From: Nitriliruptoraceae bacterium
GTDB taxonomy: Bacteria > Actinomycetota > Nitriliruptoria > Nitriliruptorales > Nitriliruptoraceae
Length of the DNA stretch: 7,986 nt
Assembly: GCA_007131525.1 (NCBI GenBank)
Contig: SLQK01000237.1
Span: 1 to 7,986 of the forward strand
Direction of reading: 5' to 3'
Shown: in pieces, positions 1 through 5,821 of the stretch
Layout: every line of letters starts with the position of its first letter
Numbering within the stretch: position 1 is the stretch's first letter
Position numbers and translations under genes: made by a program
Notes under the pieces: generated by a model
Told to the model about the DNA's origin: nothing
What the model saw: the letters and a program-made list of their open reading frames with translations, nothing else
Database searches by the model: none

Positions 1-1301
1 GCGAGCTCCGGGTACCCGGCGACACCGTGCTCGTGGACGTCGAGCCCCTCGATCTCCTCCTCCTCGGAGACGCGCAGCTGGCCGATGGCCTTGAGCGTCC
101 CGAACAGGATCGCCGAGGCGACACCGACCCACACGGCGACACCGACGATGCCGATGATCTGCGAGATCAGCAGCTCCGTGCCACCACCGAAGAACAGCCC
201 GCCGTCGGTGGCCGCGAGGCCCACCCACAGGGTGCCGAGGATGCCGCAGGTGCCGTGGACGCTGATCGCGCCGACGGGGTCGTCGATCTTGATCGCGTCG
301 AACATCTTGACCGACAGGGCGACCAGCACCCCTGCGAGCAGGCCCACCAGGACGGCCATGTTGAACGACACCGCGTCCGCACCGGCGGTGATGCCGACCA
401 GGCCGGCCAGGATGCCGTTGGCGGTCATCGCCACGTCCCACTTGCCGTTGGTCAGGCGGGTGTAGATGCCCGCCGCCGTGCCCCCGGCCCCACCGGCCAG
501 CGCGGTGTTGACGATCACGAAGCCGATCAGCTCACCGTCGAGCTCCAGCACCGACCCGCCGTTGAAGCCGAACCAGCCGAAGAACAGCAGCAGGGTGCCG
601 AGCGCCCCGAGCGCGATCGAGTGACCGGGGATGGCGCGGGCCTTGCCCGTCTTGGGGTCGAACTTGCCGATACGGGGCCCGAGGAACGCCGCGCCGACGA
701 GCGCAGCCACACCACCGGTCATGTGCACGATCGTGGAGCCCGCGAAGTCCGCGAAGCCGAGCCCGTCGATCCAGCCGCCACCCCAGGTCCAGGCGCCGAC
801 GATCGGGTAGATCAGCCCGGTCATGAGCACGGCGACGGCGACGTAGGCACCGAACTTCATCCGTTCAGCGACGGCACCCGAGACGATCGTGGCCGCGGTG
901 GCCGCGAACATCGCCTGGAAGGCGAAGTCGATCTCGAGCGTCGCGTCGGGATCGTAGGTGTCCCCGAGCAGGAAGAAGTTGTCCGAGCCGAACAGGCCCG
1001 CGACCTGCTCGCCGTACATCAGCCCCCAGCCGATGGCGTAGTAGACGAGGATCCCCACCGAGATCGTCATCAGGTTCTTGCCGATGATGTTCGCGGTGTT
1101 CTTCGAGCGGGTGAAGCCCGCCTCCAGCATCGCGAACCCCGCGTGCATGATGAAGACGAGCACCGTCGCCACCATGAGGTAGAGCACGATGGTCGCGAGC
1201 GCCAGGTCATCCACGCTGATGCCATCCTGCGCGTACGCAGGAGCACCGAGCAGGACCACCAGCGCGGACGTGACCACCCCCAGCTTCAACAGACGCTTCA
1301 C
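1..1301 (-). CDS. amt: Ammonium transporter (Amt family), C-terminal tail cut by window edge
   Basis: Inner-membrane ammonium channel of the Amt/Mep/Rh family. I translated it from the minus strand; the frame stays open for 433 codons and leaves the left edge. It starts at a GTG (1299-1301) preceded by GGAGG (1307-1311) with a 5-nt gap. Residues 1-24 look like a signal peptide (basic MKRLLK, hydrophobic core, APAYA before QDG). Family landmarks are present: the FQAMFAAT segment (126-135, phenylalanine-gate region), W173, DFAGSTIVH (185-193, equivalents of E. coli AmtB D160 and H168), FGWFGFN (241-247), and SVHGTCGILG (347-356, H349 matching AmtB H318). The tail LRVSEEEEIEGLD and the following HEHG match the conserved cytosolic C-terminus that in this family meets PII (GlnK) proteins, so probably only a few residues are missing. 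It is divergent from nadE. A glnK gene is often downstream of amt but would lie outside this window. Identification is secure; the signal peptide is a by-eye prediction. Confidence 0.96.
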   Translation of the reverse strand, partial: MKRLLKLGVVTSALVVLLGAPAYAQDGISVDDLALATIVLYLMVATVLVFIMHAGFAMLEAGFTRSKNTANIIGKNLMTISVGILVYYAIGWGLMYGEQVAGLFGSDNFFLLGDTYDPDATLEIDFAFQAMFAATAATIVSGAVAERMKFGAYVAVAVLMTGLIYPIVGAWTWGGGWIDGLGFADFAGSTIVHMTGGVAALVGAAFLGPRIGKFDPKTGKARAIPGHSIALGALGTLLLFFGWFGFNGGSVLELDGELIGFVIVNTALAGGAGGTAAGIYTRLTNGKWDVAMTANGILAGLVGITAGADAVSFNMAVLVGLLAGVLVALSVKMFDAIKIDDPVGAISVHGTCGILGTLWVGLAATDGGLFFGGGTELLISQIIGIVGVAVWVGVASAILFGTLKAIGQLRVSEEEEIEGLDVHEHGVAGYPEL

Positions 1302-1418
1302 CGTGTCCTCCAGGTCGACTCGTTGGTTCGGTGGGCTCGCGGGGTGCCATCGGCGCGGCACTGCGCACGAGACCCTGCCCGGTTCCACCGGTACGGTCGC
1401 GGACGCTACGGAGGGGGG

Positions 1419-1456
1419 GTTTCTCCGCCGTTGATCTCGCGTTTCCACCGTGTTTC
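1419..1456 (-). promoter_or_regulatory. Candidate GlnR-type nitrogen operator: four 5-bp elements at 11-bp spacing
   Basis: On the minus strand (upstream of amt) the elements GAAAC (1456-1452), GAAAC (1445-1441), TCAAC (1434-1430) and GAAAC (1423-1419) are separated by exactly 6 nt each. The actinobacterial GlnR operator consensus is gTnAC-n6-GaAAC, often in tandem. Here both second-position (GaAAC) elements are perfect, while the first-position elements are degenerate but keep the final AC. The array lies 118 bp or more upstream of the amt start and 23 bp upstream of the nadE start. A TANNNT-type hexamer, TAGCGT (1408-1403, minus strand), sits 10 bp beyond the array. If it is the amt -10, the array would overlap the -35 region, as expected for an activator. 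The pattern is seen directly; the regulator assignment is inferred. Confidence 0.5.
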
Positions 1457-1478
1457 GTGTCCCGAGGAGCTCCCGCCC

Positions 1479-3188
1479 GTGACGATCAGGGTCGCTCTCG
1501 CGCAACTGGATGCCCGGGTGGGCGACATCGACGGCAACGTCGACCGCGTCCTCGCCGCCTGGCGGTCCGCCGCCGAGCAGGGCGTGGACCTGCTCATCAC
1601 CACCGAGCTGACCATCACCGGCTACCCACCCGAGGACCTGCTGCTGAAGCCGGAGTTCGTGGCCGCCAACCTGGCCGCGCTCGACCGTCTGGTGACGGAC
1701 GGACCGCCCGGCTGCACCGCCGTGGTCGGCTACGTCGGCGCTGGCGAGGGTGACGCCACCGACGCCGCCCACTGGGACGTGGCGATGGCGACCCGTCACC
1801 TCACCAACTCGGCCGCGGTGCTCCGGGACGGCGCCATCGTCGCCACCTACGACAAGCTGCGGCTGCCGAACTACGGGGTGTTCGACGAGGCCCGCTACTT
1901 CACCCCCCGCGACCTGCCCTGCGTGGTGGAGGTCGCCGGTGTCGGGGTCGGTGTGACGGTCTGCGAGGACCTGTGGACCGAGGACGGTCCCGTCCAGGCC
2001 GCCGCACGGGCCGGTGCCCGGATCATCGCCAACCTCAACGCCTCGCCCTACCACCGCGGCAAGCGCCAGGACCGTGAGGGCTGGGCCGTGCACCACGCAC
2101 GGCGTGCCGGCATCCCCGTGCTGTACTGCAACGTCGTCGGGGGCCAGGACGAGGTCGTCTTCGATGGGGACTCCTTCGTGGTGGGGCCTGACGGCGAGGT
2201 GGTGGCCCGCGGCGCCCAGTTCCGCGAGGACCTGGTCGTCGTCGACCTCGAGGTGGACGGCGCGCACGGGCCGGGCGAGCCCTCGCACCGCCCGGCGATC
2301 GCCTGGCGGCCGACCGAGCGGCTCGATGAGCTCGGCGAGGTCTGGCACGCCCTGACCCGCGCCACCAGGGACTACTGCCACCGCAACGGCTTCCGTCAGG
2401 CCATCGTCGGGCTGTCCGGAGGGATCGACTCGGCGGTGGTCGCCGCGCTGGCGGCCGACGCGCTGGGCGGCGAGCACGTCGTCACGGTCGCGATGCCCGC
2501 GCCCTACTCCTCCCCCGGCTCGCTGGCCGACGCCGCCGCCTGCGCCGCGGCGCTCGGCACCGACCACCACGTGCTGGCGATCGACGGCCCGCTGCGGGCC
2601 GTGAGCGAGCTGCTCGGCGACCTGGTGGTGACCGGCTTCGATCGTCAGGACGGCCGGCAGCCGGGCGTGGCCTACGAGAACCTCCAGTCACGGCTGCGGG
2701 GCCTGACCCTGATGGCGCTATCGAACGAGAGCGGCGCCATCGTGCTGACGACCGGGAACAAGTCCGAGTACGCCGTCGGCTACGCCACCCTCTACGGCGA
2801 CATGTCGGGGGGGTTCGCGCCCATCAAGGACATCCCCAAGCTGCTGGTCTACGAGCTGGCACGCTGGCGGAACCGGACCGGCGAGGTGATCCCGGTCGCG
2901 ACGATCACCAAGCCGCCGTCCGCGGAGCTGCGCCCGGGGCAGCTGGACCAGGACTCCCTGCCCCCCTACGAGATCCTGGACGACCTCGTCACCGGGTACG
3001 TCGAGCTGGATCTGTCGATCGCCGAGCTCGTCGCCAGAGGCCACGAGGAGGCCGTGGTGCGACGGGTGGTGCAGCTGATCGACCGCGCCGAGTACAAGCG
3101 TCGCCAGGCGGCACCCGGCCCGAAGATCACCGCCCGGGCCTTCGGGCGGGACCGTCGGGTGCCGATCACCAACGGCTGGCGGGGCTGA
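1479..3188 (+). CDS. nadE: Glutamine-hydrolysing NAD+ synthetase
   Basis: Catalyses the last step of NAD+ synthesis: ATP-dependent amidation of nicotinate adenine dinucleotide, with ammonia taken from glutamine. The cytosolic protein of 569 residues has two domains. The N-terminal nitrilase-type glutaminase carries the Glu-Lys-Cys triad, visible as E43 (TTELTITGYPPEDLL), K126 (TYDKLRLPNYGVF) and C162 (TVCEDLW). The C-terminal synthetase carries the P-loop SGGIDS (313-318), ENLQSRLRG (400-408), TTGNKSE (424-430) and YGDMSGGFAPIKD (439-451), and ends with the typical RAFGRDRR...ITNGW tail. The length fits the two-domain bacterial form; the ammonia-only form is about 275 residues. The start is GTG 1479, with GAGGAG (1464-1469) nine nt upstream; residue 3 onward (IRVALAQL) is the usual nitrilase start. 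The frame is open for 484 codons further upstream, but that stretch lies opposite amt and is not coding. nadE converges on the MFS gene with a 7-bp gap. Confidence 0.96.
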   Translation: MTIRVALAQLDARVGDIDGNVDRVLAAWRSAAEQGVDLLITTELTITGYPPEDLLLKPEFVAANLAALDRLVTDGPPGCTAVVGYVGAGEGDATDAAHWDVAMATRHLTNSAAVLRDGAIVATYDKLRLPNYGVFDEARYFTPRDLPCVVEVAGVGVGVTVCEDLWTEDGPVQAAARAGARIIANLNASPYHRGKRQDREGWAVHHARRAGIPVLYCNVVGGQDEVVFDGDSFVVGPDGEVVARGAQFREDLVVVDLEVDGAHGPGEPSHRPAIAWRPTERLDELGEVWHALTRATRDYCHRNGFRQAIVGLSGGIDSAVVAALAADALGGEHVVTVAMPAPYSSPGSLADAAACAAALGTDHHVLAIDGPLRAVSELLGDLVVTGFDRQDGRQPGVAYENLQSRLRGLTLMALSNESGAIVLTTGNKSEYAVGYATLYGDMSGGFAPIKDIPKLLVYELARWRNRTGEVIPVATITKPPSAELRPGQLDQDSLPPYEILDDLVTGYVELDLSIAELVARGHEEAVVRRVVQLIDRAEYKRRQAAPGPKITARAFGRDRRVPITNGWRG

Positions 3189-3201
3189 GCCGAGGTCAGC
3201 C
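3183..3201. terminator. Hairpin spanning both stop codons of nadE and the MFS gene
   Basis: GGCTGA (3183-3188) and TCAGCC (3196-3201) form a perfect 6-bp stem with the 7-nt loop GCCGAGG. The stop codon of nadE is in one arm and that of the convergent MFS gene is in the other, so transcripts from either strand would fold the same hairpin. There is no T-tract on either side, so it is not a classical intrinsic terminator. The position suggests a bidirectional transcript end, or it may be chance in GC-rich DNA. A second potential stem, CGCCCG/CGGGCG (3131-3148), lies inside the end of nadE. Confidence 0.35.
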
Positions 3202-4518
3202 GCGTGACGGCAGCGGCTCGTGGGCGCCGCGGGTGTCGCGACGTCCGCGCTGCGCAGGCGGAGCAGGTCGGGCCGCCAGCCGGGAGGGACGGACGGCGAT
3301 GGCCACGCCGGTGACCACCGCGGCGACGACGAGGAAGGCGACGACCGGGGCGGTCGCGTCGGCCACGGCCCCGTTGACCGCGGCCGCGATCGGGCGGGAG
3401 CCCAGGAACGCCATGGACCACAGGGCCATCACCCTGCCCCGCAGCGCGTCGGGCAGCCGGCTCTGGAGCAGGGTGCTCAGCGAGGTGAGCGACATGGTCA
3501 TGCCGGCGCCGCCGAGCAGGAACCCGACGATCGCGAGACCCGGCAGCGGCGCGACCCCCGCGAGCGCGGTGCCAGCTGCCAGGAACACCAACCCGATGAG
3601 GGCGACCCGGTCGAGCCCGAAGCGCAGCCGCAGCCGGGACAGCACGACGAACACGAGCCCTGCGCCGACCCCGAAGGAGGAGGCGAAGACGCCCACGAGC
3701 GTGGCGTCGGCGCCGAAGCCGGCCGCCAGGGCGGGGGTGAGCGTGATGACCGGGTCAGCGCCGACGCCGATCGCCGCGACGCCCAGCAGGAGCAGCCCGA
3801 TCCCGCGGTCCTCACGGAGGTAGCGCACACCCGCCCGGGCGCGGCGGTCGCCCTCGCCGCCGCCCAGGGCGCGCCCGCGCATCGGCAGGGGCACGAGCAG
3901 CAGGGCGAACAGCAGGTTGGTCCCGGCGGCCACCCCGAAGGCGGCCGCCGGCCCGAGCGTGGCGGCGATGGTGGCCCCCAGCGCGGGGCCGGCCGCCCGG
4001 GCGACGGTGAAGGGGATCGAGTTCACCGCCACCGCGGCGGCCAGCTCGTTCGGCCGCACGAGGGAGGGGATGAGGGCGTTCATCGCCGGTCCGCCGACCA
4101 CGAACCCGATGCCGACCACCAGCGCGGTGGCCACGACCGGCCAGGCCCCGGGGAGCCCGTCCACCCCCACGACCGCGATCCACAGCGCCAACCCACCCGA
4201 CCCCGACGCGGCGATGAGGCGTCCGGCGATCACCTGCCGCCGGCGATCGCCACGGTCCGCCAGGGCACCGGTGAGCGGAGCGAACAGCAGCTGCGGACCG
4301 AACTGGGCGACGCTGACCAGCCCGACGACCAGCGCCGAACGCGACAGCTCCCAGGCGAGGATCGCCGCCACGATGTTGTGGACCCAGATCCCCGCGGTGG
4401 ACAGCGCCTTCCCGGCGAAGAACGGACCGAACACCGGGTCAGCGAGCAGCTGCCACGATGAGCGCGGTGGCGCATCCTCGGGCAGGACCGGGCTCCCCCG
4501 TCGCAGGCGCGCGATCAC
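3196..4518 (-). CDS. MFS transporter, EntS-like (MFS_3) putative exporter
   Basis: Proton-coupled membrane transporter of 440 residues, the usual length for a 12-helix major facilitator protein. Successive hydrophobic segments run from about residue 31 to 405. The signature loop-2/3 motif is at 84-93 (GALADRGDRR). The C-terminal half contains SRLPDALRGRVMAL, typical of the EntS/MFS_3 branch, whose characterised members export siderophores or drugs. The substrate cannot be read from sequence. The start is GTG at 4516-4518, overlapping the TAG stop of the upstream MarR gene by one base (TAGTG); GAGG (4526-4529) lies seven nt upstream. This implies translational coupling. The MarR-then-MFS order is a classic arrangement of a ligand-responsive repressor controlling its own efflux pump, so the substrate may be a toxic or self-made small molecule recognised by the regulator. 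The C-terminal tail is Arg/Pro-rich and probably cytosolic. Confidence 0.9.
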   Translation of the reverse strand: MIARLRRGSPVLPEDAPPRSSWQLLADPVFGPFFAGKALSTAGIWVHNIVAAILAWELSRSALVVGLVSVAQFGPQLLFAPLTGALADRGDRRRQVIAGRLIAASGSGGLALWIAVVGVDGLPGAWPVVATALVVGIGFVVGGPAMNALIPSLVRPNELAAAVAVNSIPFTVARAAGPALGATIAATLGPAAAFGVAAGTNLLFALLLVPLPMRGRALGGGEGDRRARAGVRYLREDRGIGLLLLGVAAIGVGADPVITLTPALAAGFGADATLVGVFASSFGVGAGLVFVVLSRLRLRFGLDRVALIGLVFLAAGTALAGVAPLPGLAIVGFLLGGAGMTMSLTSLSTLLQSRLPDALRGRVMALWSMAFLGSRPIAAAVNGAVADATAPVVAFLVVAAVVTGVAIAVRPSRLAARPAPPAQRGRRDTRGAHEPLPSRG

Positions 4519-5033
4519 TACGCCACCTCGGCGACGTCGAACCCGTCGAGGAGCCGTTCGAGCAGGGTCTGGAGGCGGTCGACGTCACCCGGCTCCCAGT
4601 CCCCGATGGCACGGGCGAGCACGGCACGGCGCCGGTCCGACACCTCGGCCAGCAGCGCCTGACCGGCTCCGGTCAGCTGCAGCCGGGCACGACGTCCGTC
4701 GTCGCTGCAGGGCTGCCGGTCGAGCAGCCCGGCGGCGACCGCACGGTCGACCGTCCGGCTCGCCGTCGACGGATCGACGGCCAGCGCCTCGGCCACCGCC
4801 CCGATCGTCGGCGCCCGCTCGGAACGCTCGACCGACCGCAGCACCCGGATCGTCTGGAGGCCCACCGTCCCGGCCAGCTCCCCCAGCACCGCGCGGCGGT
4901 AGCCCGGACGCTGGAGGACGCGCCGGATCTCCACCAGCGCGTCATCGAGGTGGTCGAGGGCCTGCGGGTCCAGGGGTGCTGGTGCCTGAGCGCGGTCGGT
5001 GGTGGTCGTCATGTCTGTGTATGTACCACGCAT
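4518..5033 (-). CDS. MarR-family transcriptional regulator
   Basis: Winged helix-turn-helix DNA-binding protein, about 171 residues from this start. The core runs from TVGLQTIRVLRSVE through TIGAVAEALAVDPSTASRTV (76-95, HTH with the recognition helix at about 88-102) to the wing CSDDGRRARLQLT (109-121), which carries the D-x-R-type wing signature of MarR proteins. Flanking helices would form the dimer and ligand-binding region. Three in-frame starts exist. GTG 5057 overlaps the preceding stop as GTGA but has a weak Shine-Dalgarno and adds a non-family leader. ATG 5033 has GAGGA just upstream. ATG 5012 has no visible Shine-Dalgarno but would give a typical N-terminus. I chose 5033; 5012 is nearly as likely. 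The gene lies between a stress-type membrane protein and an MFS exporter on the same strand, and probably represses the exporter and itself. The ligand is unknown. Confidence 0.9.
   Translation of the reverse strand: MRGTYTDMTTTTDRAQAPAPLDPQALDHLDDALVEIRRVLQRPGYRRAVLGELAGTVGLQTIRVLRSVERSERAPTIGAVAEALAVDPSTASRTVDRAVAAGLLDRQPCSDDGRRARLQLTGAGQALLAEVSDRRRAVLARAIGDWEPGDVDRLQTLLERLLDGFDVAEVA
5011..5033. promoter_or_regulatory. AT-richer patch with imperfect palindrome at the MarR gene start
   Basis: Within otherwise very GC-rich DNA, 5011-5033 is clearly richer in A/T. It forms an imperfect 23-bp dyad of the type ATGnnTG(n9)CAnnCAT, with 5 of the outer 7 positions paired. It coincides with the alternative MarR start codons at 5012 and 5033. 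The minus strand contains TACATA, which is -10-like, but no convincing -35. It could be an autoregulatory MarR site or an internal promoter. The symmetry is weak and may be chance. Confidence 0.2.
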
Positions 5034-5053
5034 CTGTCCTCGCCGCAGCTGCC

Positions 5054-5638
5054 TCACCCGTCCGGTCGGGGTATCGGGTCCAGATCGGCGGGATCGAGCG
5101 GTCCCTCAGGGAGACCGTCCAGGTCGGGGACCTGCCGGATGGTGTGCGCCCCCGAGACCCGCAGCACCCGCTCGGCCCGCCGCGCCGCACGGGCGTCGGC
5201 GCAGCGCACGCCGACCGCCACGGCACCCGGCACCAGCGGCGAGAAGGTGCGCTCCCAGGAGCTGGCCATGGTGGGTGCCTGCAGCAGCCCCGCCAGCGCC
5301 CCGACCGCCGCGCCGAAGAAGGCACCTCCGCCAGCGCCGGCCCACAGCACCGATGCCGAGGTACCCGCCGTGGCCGCCAGCAGCACCGCCCCGAACACCG
5401 CGCCGGGGACCATGCCGACGAGCAGCCCACGCAGCACCAACCAGCCCAGCGCCAGGCTCGCGCCCTTGTCGGTCTGGCGATCGCCGTACCGTCCGGCCGT
5501 GACCACCTCGATCGGTCCGAGGAGCTCGATGTCGCCGCCGTCGACGCCGGCCCGTGACAGTCGCGTGATGGTCGCCCGGGCCGTCCGGCCGTCGTGGTGG
5601 AAGGCGACGAGGTCGGGGTGACCGGGTGCTGCTGCCAC
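5054..5638 (-). CDS. Small membrane protein resembling general stress protein 17M-type family
   Basis: A 194-residue protein of unknown biochemical function. The N-terminus (residues 10-41, VAFHHDGRTARATITRLSRAG and on) resembles the short alpha/beta module at the start of general-stress-protein-17M-like proteins. A Gly/Ala-rich hydrophobic centre follows, with two likely membrane segments (about 62-92 and 97-120). The C-terminus (about 138-171) has a second small alpha/beta stretch (VAVGVRCADARAARRAERVL then VSGAHTIRQV), of the kind seen after the Gly-rich region in this family. The tail is Pro/Asp-rich. The start is GTG 5638 with a strong GAGGAGG (5647-5653) eight nt upstream. It is first in a same-strand run with the MarR and MFS genes, and its TGA overlaps a possible MarR GTG start. 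Assignment rests on overall architecture, not on a catalytic motif. An unrelated Gly-rich membrane protein remains possible. Confidence 0.75.
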   Translation of the reverse strand: MAAAPGHPDLVAFHHDGRTARATITRLSRAGVDGGDIELLGPIEVVTAGRYGDRQTDKGASLALGWLVLRGLLVGMVPGAVFGAVLLAATAGTSASVLWAGAGGGAFFGAAVGALAGLLQAPTMASSWERTFSPLVPGAVAVGVRCADARAARRAERVLRVSGAHTIRQVPDLDGLPEGPLDPADLDPIPRPDG

Positions 5639-5665
5639 CTCGCCGTCCTCCTCACCGGGGTACCG

Positions 5666-5671
5666 AAACTA
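5666..5671 (-). promoter_or_regulatory. Candidate -10 element for the stress protein-MarR-MFS operon
   Basis: The minus strand reads TAGTTT here, matching TANNNT in a short AT-richer spot. A start about 7 nt downstream would give a leader of roughly 20 nt carrying the GAGGAGG Shine-Dalgarno of the first gene. The matching -35 region (about 5690-5695, TGGTGC) is poor. It overlaps the left arm of the 5692/5727 inverted repeat, which would suit a repressor- or activator-controlled promoter. Confidence 0.3.
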
Positions 5672-5691
5672 CGCCACCGGGCGTCGCCGGC

Positions 5692-5800
5692 ACCAGCGCA
5701 CATCGCGCGCGATCGCGCATCGCTGGTCCGGACCCGGCACACTGTGCGGACCGCCACCGGATGATCCGCTGGACCCACGGCGCACCCGCGCCAGCGCTGG
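5692..5800. promoter_or_regulatory. Palindrome-rich divergent control region between stress operon and panB
   Basis: This non-coding stretch holds several perfect short dyads. ACCAGCG (5692-5698) pairs with CGCTGGT (5721-5727). TCGCGCGCGA lies at 5703-5712 and GCGCGATCGCGC at 5707-5718. GGTCCGGACC lies at 5725-5734, with a further GGACC copy at 5748-5752. GCACA-C-TGTGC is at 5737-5747, CGGAT-G-ATCCG at 5758-5768, and CCAGCGCTGG at 5791-5800. ATCGCGC is also directly repeated 10 bp apart (5702 and 5712). The region must contain the panB promoter, but no convincing -35/-10 pair is visible on the plus strand. Operators or folded leader RNA are both possible. GC-rich DNA gives chance palindromes, so function is unproven. 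Confidence 0.35.
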
Positions 5801-5805
5801 GCCGG

Positions 5806-5819
5806 CAGGAAGGCTCCTG
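5806..5819 (+). promoter_or_regulatory. Small hairpin enclosing the panB Shine-Dalgarno
   Basis: CAGGA (5806-5810) and TCCTG (5815-5819) form a perfect 5-bp stem with the loop AGGC. The panB ribosome binding site AGGAAGG (5807-5813), eight nt before the GTG, lies in the left arm and loop and would be partly masked when folded. It could tune translation. With only five base pairs it may be coincidental. Confidence 0.25.
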
Positions 5820-5821
5820 AG

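Noticed and set aside
1407..1427. Stem CGGAG/CTCCG around a G-run as a terminator or leader hairpin
   Set aside because: Only five base pairs with a nine-nt loop and no T-tract. It lies between divergent genes, where no terminator is expected, and overlaps the candidate operator.
1346..1460. Sigma70-type promoter for nadE (for example TTGATC at 1431-1436, or TACGGT at 1392-1397)
   Set aside because: Neither hexamer has an acceptable partner at 16-19 bp, so no nadE promoter is called.
27..1478. Long plus-strand reading frame upstream of nadE
   Set aside because: It lies entirely opposite the amt gene and its upstream region. The translation is low-complexity and charged with no known domain, and nadE has a good ribosome binding site and family-typical start at 1479.
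3220..5621. Long overlapping plus-strand frames opposite the MFS, MarR and stress-protein genes
   Set aside because: The translations are rich in Arg/Gly/Pro/Ala/His and typical of antisense frames in GC-rich DNA. The minus strand carries recognisable proteins throughout.
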